Below, one piece after another: positions 1 to 14,983 of a stretch of DNA of 18,810 nucleotides; within the stretch, counting starts at the first letter, position 1, and each line of letters opens with the position of its first letter. Source of the DNA: Salinarimonas sp051117315 (GTDB lineage: Bacteria; Pseudomonadota; Alphaproteobacteria; Rhizobiales; Beijerinckiaceae); the NCBI GenBank assembly GCA_051117315.1, contig JBNPEA010000170.1:1-18810 (forward strand), in the 5' to 3' direction. Under the pieces are notes generated by a model. The model was not told the DNA's origin. It did no database searches and saw only the letters and a program-made list of their open reading frames with translations. Made by a program: the position numbers and the translations under genes.

Positions 1-156
1 GGATCCGTTATACGCGCCTCGCCGTTCCTGCCGCCAATCCATCCCGACCACCTCGCCCAGCAAACGAGGTGAAAGCTATCCTCATGCCGAACCCCCGAGA
101 AGTACGGGGCGCTCGTATCGCTTACGAACGATCCGCTCTTCGCGGAGGTCACCGAC

Positions 157-465
157 GTGACCTTTCCGGTGTCCGCCGAGATTCTCGGCGAAGCGATCCG
201 CGCGCTCGTGGACTCGGGGCGCGTCGCGCGCAACGACCTGGCCGGGAACGTCATCGTCGCAGGCGTCCGCAGCGCGATCGCTGCACGCCTGTGGAACGAG
301 ACGGGGACGTGTGACCGCAACCGCGTGCGCGCCGCCGATATCGCTGCCGCCGAGGCGGCCGTGCCGGGCTCGAGTCGATTCGCCTGGGGCACGGTGTCAT
401 TGCCGGCAATTCCGCCCGATCGCCAGCTGCCGACGGCGCGGGTGGTCTCCCGAATCGCGTTCTGA
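157..465 (+). CDS. Hypothetical protein, 5' end probably frameshifted
   Basis: I do not recognise this protein. From the GTG start it has 102 residues, with a GGAGG at 144-148 placed 8 bases upstream. The same frame is open back to 73 and reads as convincing protein before the GTG (EKYGALVSLTNDPLFAEVTD), yet it contains no ATG, GTG or TTG there. An ATG at 84 (or GTG at 69) lies one frame away, and removing one C from the run at 92-96 would join MPNP to EKYGALV in a single frame. The real product may therefore be about 126 residues, and the listed start may be an artefact of a one-base insertion or a true frameshift. It has no signal peptide or membrane segment and only one Cys, and ends with TGA. 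Function unknown. Confidence 0.5.
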   Translation: MTFPVSAEILGEAIRALVDSGRVARNDLAGNVIVAGVRSAIAARLWNETGTCDRNRVRAADIAAAEAAVPGSSRFAWGTVSLPAIPPDRQLPTARVVSRIAF

Positions 466-497
466 GAGGCGTGATCCGCAGCAGAAGGACGTTCAGC

Positions 498-845
498 ATG
501 AAGAAGCCGATGCGCACGATCCTCACTGCCCTCGTCGCGATCGCGACCGCAGGACCTCACGCAGCCGCGCTCGATGAGCTGACGACCTACCTGATCCGCG
601 GCGACGAGATCGTCTCGGTCGCGGTGGAGCCGCCGGAAATGGAGGACCCGCTGCGGATGACGCTGACATTGGACAGCGACGTGCGCGACGAGCCCGTCGT
701 GATCGAATCCGACGCGGACCTGGCCGAATGCGCGTTGCTGATCGACGGGATCATCGGCGATCCCGGCTCTCGGGTCGAGATCGTCGTCCACGAGACGACC
801 GACACGATGAACGGCGTGCTCGTCATCCAGTGCGCGCGGTTCTGA
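498..845 (+). CDS. Small exported hypothetical protein
   Basis: This encodes a 115-residue protein with a clear Sec signal peptide: a basic N-terminus (MKKPMR), a hydrophobic core (about residues 7-18) and likely cleavage after the Ala run at 22-24. The mature part is about 90 residues, acidic and predicted beta-rich. It carries two Cys (78 and 112) that could form a disulfide in the periplasm. The ATG at 498 is preferred to the GTG at 471 because an AAGGA lies 8 bases upstream and the signal peptide then begins at Met1. It lies 32 bases after the preceding frame and may be cotranscribed with it. No family is recognised; a periplasmic location is an inference from the signal peptide. Confidence 0.65.
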   Translation: MKKPMRTILTALVAIATAGPHAAALDELTTYLIRGDEIVSVAVEPPEMEDPLRMTLTLDSDVRDEPVVIESDADLAECALLIDGIIGDPGSRVEIVVHETTDTMNGVLVIQCARF

Positions 846-903
846 TCGCCGTGCGCGGAGGGCGCGCTGCGGGCGGCCGCAGCCGAAAGGTGTACGCAAC
901 AGG

Positions 904-932
904 ACGACTTTCCGCGCGGCGGGAAGTATGAT
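904..932 (+). promoter_or_regulatory. Candidate promoter for the three-gene coiled-coil set
   Basis: A TATGAT hexamer at 927-932 is a good -10 element, 35 bases before the ATG at 968. The matching -35 region (around 904-909, ACGACT) is poor, so recognition would rely on the -10 or on another sigma factor. Inference only. Confidence 0.3.
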
Positions 933-967
933 CTCTCGGCCGCACCGCTACGCCTCGAGGGCCTGCC

Positions 968-2179
968 ATGACCGTGACCACCGAGACCGCCGCCGCCGCC
1001 GCGACCGCGCCCCTGCCGTCCCCGCTGCAATATCTCGACCGCGCCCTCGGGCGCCTGCGCGAGCTCGGCCTCGTGCCCGAGATCCGCACCGAGGAGGCGC
1101 CGGTCGTGGCGCTCCTCGACCGCATCCAGCTCCTCGCCCCCGAGGCGGTGGCCGTCATCGCCCGCACCCTCGCGCAGCAGTCGCTGTTCAACGAAGTCGT
1201 GCGCGAGCAGGTGCGCCAGATGGAGGTCGCCCAGCGCTACGAGTCGATCACCAAGGCGTTCGACTCGATCCGCGACGATTCGAAGGCGCTGGTCGACCAG
1301 ATGGAGGACGGGCGCATCTCCATCGGCGAGCGCATCGCCAACATGACGATGAAGCTCACCCGCGGCGACATCGCCCAGCGCTTCGGCGAGATCCGCGAGA
1401 CGTATCTCGACGTGGCGCGCGACACCAAGGAGAACATCGACCGCGAGCACGTCGTGCTGGAGGCCTACCAGGACTTCCGCGGCGCCCTCAAGCAGGCCGA
1501 GATCGCCGCGCTCGAGGTGCTGCGCGTCGCCGACGGCAAGCTCGACGCCGCCAAGGCGGAGCTGAAGGCCGCCTCGGACGCGGTCTCCGCCTTCACCGGC
1601 ACGGACGCCGCCGCCCGCGCCCGGCTCGAGCTCGCCCGCGACGAGAGGATGCGGGCACTGCGCGCCGAGGAGAGCCGCTTCCAGGTGGCCAAGGACCTCT
1701 CCGACAACCTCACCATCGGCTACAACACCTCCGAGGTGGTGATGGCCCGGCTGATGCAGACGACGTCGGCCAAGGAGCGCGTCTACCAGCAGGCGATCTC
1801 GTTCTTCTCCACCAACGAATCGGTGTTCACCGCGCTCTCGGCCTCGCTGACCGGCCTGTTCGGCCTGCACGAGTCGACGAAGACGCTCGACGCCATGAAG
1901 GAGGGTGTCTCGCAGTCGCTCGAGGTGCTGGCCGAGATCGGCGGCAAGGTGCAGGAGGAGGCGCTCAAGGCCGGCTACGGCCCCACCGTCCGCGCCGACG
2001 CGGTGAAGGCGCTCGTCGACTCGGTGATCAATTTCCAGGTTCGCTCCTTCGACATCATCGAGGAGATGCGCGTCTCCGCCACCAAGAACTCCGAGGAGAT
2101 CCGCGAGGCGGTGGAGGACGGCAAGCGCCGCATGGCGCGTCTCGCCGAACAGGGCAAGGGCCTCGATCTGCCGGCCTGA
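968..2179 (+). CDS. Alpha-helical coiled-coil protein of unknown function
   Basis: This is a 403-residue, almost wholly alpha-helical soluble protein. After an Ala/Thr-rich leader (residues 1-17) come long charged heptad-like helices, with a conserved-looking block around residues 85-150 (including QRYESITKAFDSIRDD and GERIANMTMKLTRGDIAQRF). No enzyme motif, signal peptide or membrane segment is visible. Similar proteins are, from memory, sometimes labelled 'cell surface protein', but nothing here supports surface exposure. It is the first of three genes on one strand with short spacings, so it probably works with the membrane protein that follows. GAGGG at 957-961 serves the ATG. A structural or scaffolding role is inference. 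Confidence 0.8.
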   Translation: MTVTTETAAAAATAPLPSPLQYLDRALGRLRELGLVPEIRTEEAPVVALLDRIQLLAPEAVAVIARTLAQQSLFNEVVREQVRQMEVAQRYESITKAFDSIRDDSKALVDQMEDGRISIGERIANMTMKLTRGDIAQRFGEIRETYLDVARDTKENIDREHVVLEAYQDFRGALKQAEIAALEVLRVADGKLDAAKAELKAASDAVSAFTGTDAAARARLELARDERMRALRAEESRFQVAKDLSDNLTIGYNTSEVVMARLMQTTSAKERVYQQAISFFSTNESVFTALSASLTGLFGLHESTKTLDAMKEGVSQSLEVLAEIGGKVQEEALKAGYGPTVRADAVKALVDSVINFQVRSFDIIEEMRVSATKNSEEIREAVEDGKRRMARLAEQGKGLDLPA

Positions 2180-2217
2180 GCCGCGGACCGTCGACGATCG
2201 CGCAGGAGGGGGCGGGC

Positions 2218-3153
2218 ATGGCGAGCGGGGTCGACGCCGATCGAGGCGGGCTCGACGAGCTGATGCTGGCGATGGACGTGGTCGACACGCTCCGCCACGA
2301 GGAGACCGCGCTCGCACGCGAGATCGGCCGCGACGAGCGCGAGGACGTGCTGATGGAGCGCCTGCGCGGTCTCTACGCCGCGCAGGGCATCGCGGTGGGG
2401 GACGAGGCGCTGCGTGCCGGCATCGCCGCCCTGCGCGAGAAGCGCTTCGCCTACGAGCGGCGCGGCTCGGATCTCGGCCGGCGGCTCGCCGGGCTGTGGG
2501 TCGCCCGCGGCAAGGTCGCGGCGGTGGCAGGCGTCGTGCTCCTCCTCGTCGTGGGCGGAATCGGCTGGTCGGCCTGGCAGGCGGGCGAGACCGAGCGGAC
2601 GCGCATCGCGCGCGCCGCGCTGCTGGAGGAGACGCTGCCCGCCCGCATCGCCTCGGTCCACGCCGCCGCCCTGGCCGAGGCCGCTACCGACGCCGCGCGG
2701 TCGCAGGCGGACACGCTGCGCGCGCGGGCCGAGGGCTACGTCGCCGCCCGCGACGCCGAGCGCGCCGCCGCCTCGGCCGCGGAGCTGGAGGCGCTGCGCG
2801 ACGCGCTCGCCCTCTCCTACTCGCTCACCATCGTCAACGACGACGACATACCCACGGGCGTCTTCCGCATCCCGGACGTGAACGAGCGAGCGCGCAACTA
2901 CTACCTCGTCGTCCGGGCGGTGGGGCCCGACGGCGCGGCCCTGGAGCTGCCGATCCGCAGCGAGGAGACGGGCGAGACGACGCGCACCGCGGTCTTCGGC
3001 GTGCGCGTGCCGGAGCGGACCTTCGAGGCGGTGCGGCGCGACAAGGAGGACGACGGCATCATCCAGGCGCGCACCCTCGGCGAGAAGCCCCGCGGCACGC
3101 TCGAGATCGCCTGGGCGATGCCCGTCCAGGGCGGCATGATCACGGAGTGGTGA
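2218..3153 (+). CDS. Single-pass membrane protein resembling DUF6384
   Basis: This is a 311-residue protein in three parts. An N-terminal cytosolic helical domain spans residues 1-98, opening with the segment LDELMLAMDVVDTLRHEE that I associate, from memory, with DUF6384. One transmembrane helix lies at about residues 99-120 (VAAVAGVVLLLVVGGIGWSAW). A helical stalk (125-205) then leads to a C-terminal beta-rich domain (about 205-311) containing NDDDIPTGVFRIPD and NERARNYYLVVRA. The family assignment is not verified. The gene starts 38 bases after the upstream stop with a strong AGGAGG, and its stop is 5 bases before the next ATG, which indicates translational coupling. Positively charged residues on the N-side of the helix suggest that the C-terminal domain is periplasmic. 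Function is unknown. Confidence 0.82.
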   Translation: MASGVDADRGGLDELMLAMDVVDTLRHEETALAREIGRDEREDVLMERLRGLYAAQGIAVGDEALRAGIAALREKRFAYERRGSDLGRRLAGLWVARGKVAAVAGVVLLLVVGGIGWSAWQAGETERTRIARAALLEETLPARIASVHAAALAEAATDAARSQADTLRARAEGYVAARDAERAAASAAELEALRDALALSYSLTIVNDDDIPTGVFRIPDVNERARNYYLVVRAVGPDGAALELPIRSEETGETTRTAVFGVRVPERTFEAVRRDKEDDGIIQARTLGEKPRGTLEIAWAMPVQGGMITEW

Positions 3154-3158
3154 CGGTC

Positions 3159-4613
3159 ATGAGCGACGACACCGCCCGCGGCGTCCGGGCCCGCATCGAC
3201 GCGGCGCAGCGCGCCGCCCGCGCGGACGAGACGCGCCGCGCCGCCGCAGCCGAGGCCGCCCGGACTGACCTCGCCGCCGCACGCGCCGACGAGGCCGGGG
3301 CGCACGCCGCCCTCGCCCGCCATCGGCTGGAGGCGCTGTCGCAGCCCGACGGCGCCGCCGAGGCGCTCGACCGGGCCGAGCGCGCGGCGCTCGCGATCGT
3401 CGAGCGGCGGCGCGGCGTGCTCGACGGGCTGCGCGCGCGCGTCGACACGCTCGCGTCCGAGGAGCGCGAGGCCGTCGGCCGTCGCGACGCCCACGCCGCC
3501 GCCCTCGACGCCGCCGAGGCCGAGACCGATGCGCTCGAGGCGCGGGTCGAGGCGGCGATCGAGGACGATCCGGCCTGGGCCGAGGCGAACGCCGCCCTTG
3601 CGTCCCTCGCCGAGCAGGTCGCGGCCGCGCACGCCAAGGCGGAGCGCGCCGAGAGCGAGCGGGCGGCCAAGCGCGCCCCCTACGACGCCGATCCGCTGTT
3701 CGCCTACCTGAACGCCCGCGGCTTCGGCACCAGCGCCTATCGCGGCGGCGCCTTCGCCCGCTGGGGAGACGGCAAGGTGGCGGACCTGATCGGCTTCGAG
3801 GAGCTGCGCCGGGACTACCGGATGCTGGTCGAGATCCCCGATCGGCTGCGCGCCCACACGGAGCGTCTGGAGGCGCGGGCCGAGGAGGCCGAGGCCCGGC
3901 TCGAGGCGATCGAGCGCGCGGCGCTGGTGGCGGCGGGGATCGAGGCGCTGGAGCAGGCCGAGGACGCCGCCCGGGACGCGCTGGAGGAGGCCGAGGCCAC
4001 GCTCGCGCACCTCGGCGAGAGCCTCGCCGCGGCCCGCCGAGAGGCCTCCGGCGAAGGCGACCCGGAGATTGCCCGCGCACTGGAGATCCTGTCCGAGGCG
4101 ATCGCCCGCGACGACGTGCGCCGGCTCGAGGAGGACGCGGCGCGCACCCCCTCCCCGCAGGACGATCGGCTCGTCGCCGAGATCGTCGCCGCGCGCGGCC
4201 GGGTCGCCGCGGCCGAGGCGCGCGTGCGCACGGCCGCGGCCGACGAGGCCGACGTCCGGCAGCGGGCCGAGGAGGCGCAGGCGGCCCTGCGGCGCTACGA
4301 CGAAGCGGGCTACGACACGCGCGCCGGGCGCTTCGACAACGGCGCGGCGATCGGCGCGGCGCTCGAAGGGCTCCTGCGCGGCGCCGGCGCGCGCCTGCTC
4401 GAGGAGGCGCTGCGCTCCGGCTATCGCGCGCCCCGGCGGCGCACGGGCGCCAGCTGGTCGTTGGAGACGAGCTGGGGCACGGGCGCCGGATCGCGCTCGG
4501 GCGGCCGCTCGAGCGGCTCGTCGGGAAGCCGGCGCTCTGGCGGCTTCCGCACCGGCGGCTCGTTCGGCGGCAGCCGCTCCCGCGGGGGCTTCCGCACCGG
4601 CGGGAAGTTCTGA
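3159..4613 (+). CDS. Long coiled-coil protein with Ser/Gly/Arg-rich FRTGG tail
   Basis: This encodes a 484-residue protein. Residues 5-165 and 235-410 are Ala/Glu/Arg-rich coiled coils. Between them (about 173-235) is a non-coiled globular block with DADPLFAYLNARGFG and ARWGDGKVADLIGFEELRRD, which is the part most likely to define the family. The last 50 or so residues are low complexity, rich in Ser, Gly and Arg, with FRTGG occurring twice (once as RSGGFRTGGSF, once as RGGFRTGGKF at the C-terminus). That tail is probably disordered and may bind nucleic acid or membrane, which is inference. The start follows the previous stop by 5 bases with GGAG at 3144-3147. It is the third gene of the set. 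Extreme GC and Ala content makes similarity searches prone to false coiled-coil hits. Confidence 0.8.
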   Translation: MSDDTARGVRARIDAAQRAARADETRRAAAAEAARTDLAAARADEAGAHAALARHRLEALSQPDGAAEALDRAERAALAIVERRRGVLDGLRARVDTLASEEREAVGRRDAHAAALDAAEAETDALEARVEAAIEDDPAWAEANAALASLAEQVAAAHAKAERAESERAAKRAPYDADPLFAYLNARGFGTSAYRGGAFARWGDGKVADLIGFEELRRDYRMLVEIPDRLRAHTERLEARAEEAEARLEAIERAALVAAGIEALEQAEDAARDALEEAEATLAHLGESLAAARREASGEGDPEIARALEILSEAIARDDVRRLEEDAARTPSPQDDRLVAEIVAARGRVAAAEARVRTAAADEADVRQRAEEAQAALRRYDEAGYDTRAGRFDNGAAIGAALEGLLRGAGARLLEEALRSGYRAPRRRTGASWSLETSWGTGAGSRSGGRSSGSSGSRRSGGFRTGGSFGGSRSRGGFRTGGKF

Positions 4614-4635
4614 CCCGGTCTCGATCTCGGGGAGA

Positions 4636-5043
4636 TCAGTAGGTCATCATGGGAGGCAGCGTCTTCGCCTCCTCGATCCACTTGGTGACCTCCTTGGCGC
4701 TGGGGACCGAGCGCACGAGCTTGCGCTCCTCGTTCTTGGCCGCCATCGCGGCCGCGAGGTTCTCGGCGTTACGCCGGGCGAGCTCCTTCACGGTGTCGAC
4801 GCCGGCCGCCTCGAGCAGCTCCGACATCTGGCTCGCAACGCCCTTGATGCGGAAGAGATCGCAATGGTTCGCCCATCGCAGGATCAGCTTGTCGCTGATC
4901 TCGGTCTCCGCGGCGAGCGCGGCGCGGCCCTTGCGGTCCTTCGCCCGCTCGAGGAACGCGTCCGTCGTCTTGATGCCGATGGCGCGCAGCTTCTCCGCGT
5001 AGGCCGGTCCGATGCCCTCGACGTCCTCGATCCTGTCGGCCAT
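4636..5043 (-). CDS. DUF4332-like helix-hairpin-helix protein
   Basis: This is a 135-residue soluble protein with two helix-hairpin-helix units. The first is at residues 5-40, with the hairpin VEGIGPAYAEKL. The second is at about 66-100 (RIKGVASQMSELLEAAGVDTV). The pair matches the DUF4332 type related to radA/polymerase-beta-like DNA-binding HhH folds. The family is usually annotated as of unknown function, and DNA or protein binding is inferred from the fold. The ATG is preceded by a very strong GGAGGGAGGGGG about 5 bases upstream. It converges on the three-gene set, with 22 bases between the stop codons, and is read in the same direction as the avidin gene upstream of it. Confidence 0.85.
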   Translation of the reverse strand: MADRIEDVEGIGPAYAEKLRAIGIKTTDAFLERAKDRKGRAALAAETEISDKLILRWANHCDLFRIKGVASQMSELLEAAGVDTVKELARRNAENLAAAMAAKNEERKLVRSVPSAKEVTKWIEEAKTLPPMMTY

Positions 5044-5063
5044 GTCTCCCCCTCCCTCCGAAT

Positions 5064-5076
5064 TCCTATCATAGGA
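5064..5076 (-). promoter_or_regulatory. -10 element inside a 13-bp palindrome upstream of the DUF4332-like gene
   Basis: TCCTAT-C-ATAGGA is an exact inverted repeat with a single central base. On the minus strand it contains TATGAT (5073 to 5068), a good -10 hexamer, about 25 bases before the ATG. No good -35 is seen. The overlap of palindrome and -10 would suit a repressor site, which is inference. Confidence 0.4.
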
Positions 5077-5093
5077 TAGAGTTCAGGAGAGCA

Positions 5094-5126
5094 CAGCGCG
5101 ACGCCGCCGTCGAGGGCGTCGCGCTG
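5094..5126. repeat. Perfect 12-bp inverted repeat with 9-base loop
   Basis: Arm CAGCGCGACGCC (5094-5105) is the exact reverse complement of GGCGTCGCGCTG (5115-5126), with GCCGTCGAG between them. It lies between the avidin and DUF4332-like genes. Neither side has a T tract, so on its own it is not a classical intrinsic terminator. It could be an RNA-stabilising or Rho-assisted hairpin. Confidence 0.6.
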
Positions 5127-5131
5127 CGACC

Positions 5132-5158
5132 AAAGAAGATGCCGCCCGGAGAGGCGGC
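5132..5158 (-). terminator. Likely intrinsic terminator after the avidin gene
   Basis: Read on the minus strand, a 6-bp stem GCCGCC/GGCGGC (5158-5153 and 5146-5141, loop TCTCCG) is followed by ATCTTCTTT. It lies about 100 bases past the avidin stop codon. The short stem makes it moderate. It may act together with the larger hairpin next to it. Confidence 0.5.
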
Positions 5159-5255
5159 TTCGGCACCGGCGGGAGCGTCAGACCGGTCGGGACGGCACAC
5201 CGAGGCGCGAAGACCGCTTGCGTCCTCGGCTACACCACGCGCGGGCGGGTTCCGC

Positions 5256-5660
5256 TCATTGGGGCGTGAAGAGGTCGCTCCCGCGCTGGAACATCGGCCG
5301 CTGCTCCGTAGCATCCGTGTAGACCAGGTCCCAGTTGGTCACGATGCGCCCCGCGGAGAGGTACCCGACCCACGACGTGATCGAGTTGCAATCTTCGGCC
5401 TGGTTCCGCCAGTCGACACTGAAGCTGATCTTGTCGCCGTTGACCCAGCCCGCGGCCGGGAACGGCGTGCCCTGGCAGGCGAACCCGGGCGCCCGATTCA
5501 CGTAGGTTCCGGCAATGGCGCCGTCCGGCTGCACCGAGTCGATCGTCAATGTCGAACCACGGGTGTTCGCCCAGGTCCCGCCCGCCGCGAGCTCCTGGCC
5601 GACGGTTGGGGACGCGAAAGCCAGCGATAGCGCCAAGGCGCCCAAGGTTGCTCTGATCAT
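5256..5660 (-). CDS. Exported avidin-family biotin-binding protein (rhizavidin-like)
   Basis: This 134-residue precursor has a Sec signal peptide (about residues 1-22) and a mature avidin beta-barrel of about 110 residues. Avidin signatures appear in order: GTWANTRGSTLTI (28-40), GTYVN (51-55), ISFSVDW (78-84), CNSITSWVGY (91-100), RIVTNWDLVY (105-114) and GSDLF (127-131). By alignment from memory to streptavidin, the biotin ligands Asn23, Ser27, Tyr43, Trp79, Ser88, Thr90, Trp92, Trp108 and Asp128 correspond to N32, S36, Y53, W84, S93, T95, W97, W110 and D129, and all are present. There is no equivalent of the inter-subunit Trp120, and Cys62 and Cys91 sit where rhizavidin has its disulfide, so a dimer is expected. 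The ATG at 5660 is preferred to an upstream GTG at 5684 because GAGGGAG precedes it at good spacing and gives a proper signal peptide. It probably sequesters biotin outside the cytoplasm; the biological role is unproven. Confidence 0.92.
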   Translation of the reverse strand: MIRATLGALALSLAFASPTVGQELAAGGTWANTRGSTLTIDSVQPDGAIAGTYVNRAPGFACQGTPFPAAGWVNGDKISFSVDWRNQAEDCNSITSWVGYLSAGRIVTNWDLVYTDATEQRPMFQRGSDLFTPQ

Positions 5661-5705
5661 GATCGTCCACTCCCTCAGCGCCACAGGAGCAACTGTGACG
5701 GGAGA

Positions 5706-5733
5706 AGCATACGCCGATGAACGTCAGGCGCAA
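5706..5733 (-). promoter_or_regulatory. Candidate promoter for the avidin gene
   Basis: On the minus strand, TTGCGC (5733-5728), a 16-base spacer and TATGCT (5711-5706) form a plausible sigma-70-type promoter. It lies between the rpoC terminator and the avidin ATG 45 bases downstream, and would give the gene its own transcript. Confidence 0.4.
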
Positions 5734-5747
5734 CGGCATCGACCGGC

Positions 5748-5782
5748 CCGAACAACAAAGAGCCGCCCCGTAGGGCGGCTCT
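5748..5782 (-). terminator. Intrinsic terminator of rpoC
   Basis: On the minus strand, AGAGCCGCCC (5782-5773) pairs perfectly with GGGCGGCTCT (5768-5759) across a TACG loop and is followed by TTGTTGTT. It starts 39 bases past the rpoC stop. A second small GC stem (GCGGGCC/GGCCCGC, near 5799-5814) lies between the stop and this terminator. This separates the RNA polymerase operon from the avidin gene. Confidence 0.88.
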
Positions 5783-5821
5783 CGACTTTCTCACGTACCC
5801 GCGGGCCACGGCCCGCCGGGA

Positions 5822-8926
<3,105 letters not shown>

Positions 8927-8938
8927 CGAGCGGCCGGA

Positions 8939-9991
<1,053 letters not shown>

Positions 9992-10047
9992 CGCCGTCTC
10001 CTGGCAGGGCGAGGTGCGCCGTCACGCTCGCCTCGAAAATCGCAGGC

Positions 10048-10071
10048 GCCGCGGGGTCGGGTCCCCGCGGC
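10048..10071 (-). other. Hairpin in the rpoB-rpoC intergenic spacer
   Basis: A perfect 9-bp stem, GCCGCGGGG/CCCCGCGGC with a 6-base loop, lies about 30 bases after the rpoB stop and 57 bases before the rpoC start. On the minus strand it is followed by GCCTGCGATTTT, so it could be a weak attenuator or an mRNA-processing element. Its role is inferred. Confidence 0.45.
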
Positions 10072-10102
10072 TGGTCTCTATCGACCGATCTCGATCACCG
10101 GG

Positions 10103-14224
<4,122 letters not shown>

Positions 14225-14557
14225 GTCGACCTTGCTCCTCATGCACGGCTGACCGGGAGCCCCGCCTCGCGCCGGAGAAGGCGCGCGAGAGACGCGAAGG
14301 CGCCGGGTACGGGGCGCCGGGTCAGCCGTCCGCTGGTCCCGCGGGACCGTGGACGAAAAAACACATGTGGAAAGGAGGCGATCCTCTCCGCAACGTCGGG
14401 GCGGCGTAGTGCGACGAAATGCGCAATCCGGCCGTCCCGTGCCGCCCGCCGCGGCGGCGCGCGTCGCCACCTCGCCGGACGGAAACGACGGCCCCGGGCT
14501 TCCCCGGGACCGTCGGGATCAATCAGCAGCCGATCGCCGATCGGCGACCGGGCCCGA
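14225..14557 (-). other. rplL-rpoB intergenic spacer
   Basis: This is 333 bases with no supported gene. It holds a strong hairpin at 14487-14514, a 7-bp stem GCCGATC/GATCGGC at 14529-14545 just after the rplL stop, and the rpoB ribosome site at its end. Long rplL-rpoB spacers carry partial attenuation and RNase processing in other bacteria, and a similar role here is inferred. I see no convincing promoter. Confidence 0.5.
14487..14514 (-). terminator. Candidate rplL-rpoB attenuator hairpin
   Basis: On the minus strand the arms GACGGtCCCGGG and CCCGGGcCCGTC enclose a GAAG loop: 11 pairs with one mismatch. They are followed by GTTTCC rather than a long T run. Partial termination would lower rpoBC relative to rplJL, as is known in E. 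coli; this is inference. Confidence 0.5.
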
Positions 14558-14932
14558 TCACTTCAGCTCGACCTTGGCGCCGGCCTTCTCCAGCTGCGCC
14601 TTGAGCTTGTCGGCCTCCTCCTTCGAGACGGCCTCCTTCACGGTCTTGGGCGCGCCCTCGACCAGGTCCTTGGCCTCCTTCAGGCCGAGGCCGGTGATCG
14701 CGCGGACCTCCTTGATGACCTCGATCTTCTTGTCGCCGGCGGCAGCCAGCACGACGTCGAACTCGGTCTGCTCCTCGACCGGAGCGGCAGCCGCGCCGGC
14801 GGCGGGGCCGGCCACCGCGACGGCGGCGGCGGCGGAGACGCCCCACTTCTCCTCGAGCATCTTCGCGAGCTCGGCAGCTTCGAGAACGGTGAGCGTCGAC
14901 AGGTCGTCCACGAGCTTGGCGAGATCAGCCAT
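14558..14932 (-). CDS. rplL: Ribosomal protein bL12 (L7/L12)
   Basis: This 124-residue protein is the multicopy stalk protein that recruits translation GTPases to the 50S subunit. The N-terminal dimerisation and L10-binding domain is residues 1-33 (MADLAKLVDDLSTLTVLEAA). The Ala/Gly/Pro hinge is about 34-52. The C-terminal factor-binding domain (about 55-124) has the conserved KKIEVIKEVRAITGLGLKEAK segment containing the GTPase-contacting helix. Length and layout are normal. It begins 51 bases after the rplJ stop and is cotranscribed with it. Confidence 0.97.
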   Translation of the reverse strand: MADLAKLVDDLSTLTVLEAAELAKMLEEKWGVSAAAAVAVAGPAAGAAAAPVEEQTEFDVVLAAAGDKKIEVIKEVRAITGLGLKEAKDLVEGAPKTVKEAVSKEEADKLKAQLEKAGAKVELK

Positions 14933-14983
14933 TGTCTTCTATCCTCAGCAAGGTTCGAACGGTTCGATTGGGTTGGGACGGCG

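Noticed and set aside
1..6. GGATCC (BamHI) at the very start, hinting at a cloned fragment
   Set aside because: A single 6-bp site at an arbitrary window edge is not evidence of cloning, and no vector sequence follows.
587..2317. A 576-codon minus-strand frame opposite the signal-peptide protein and the first coiled-coil gene
   Set aside because: Composition is Arg/Gly/Leu-rich without motifs. It lies opposite genes with good start sites and normal protein sequence.
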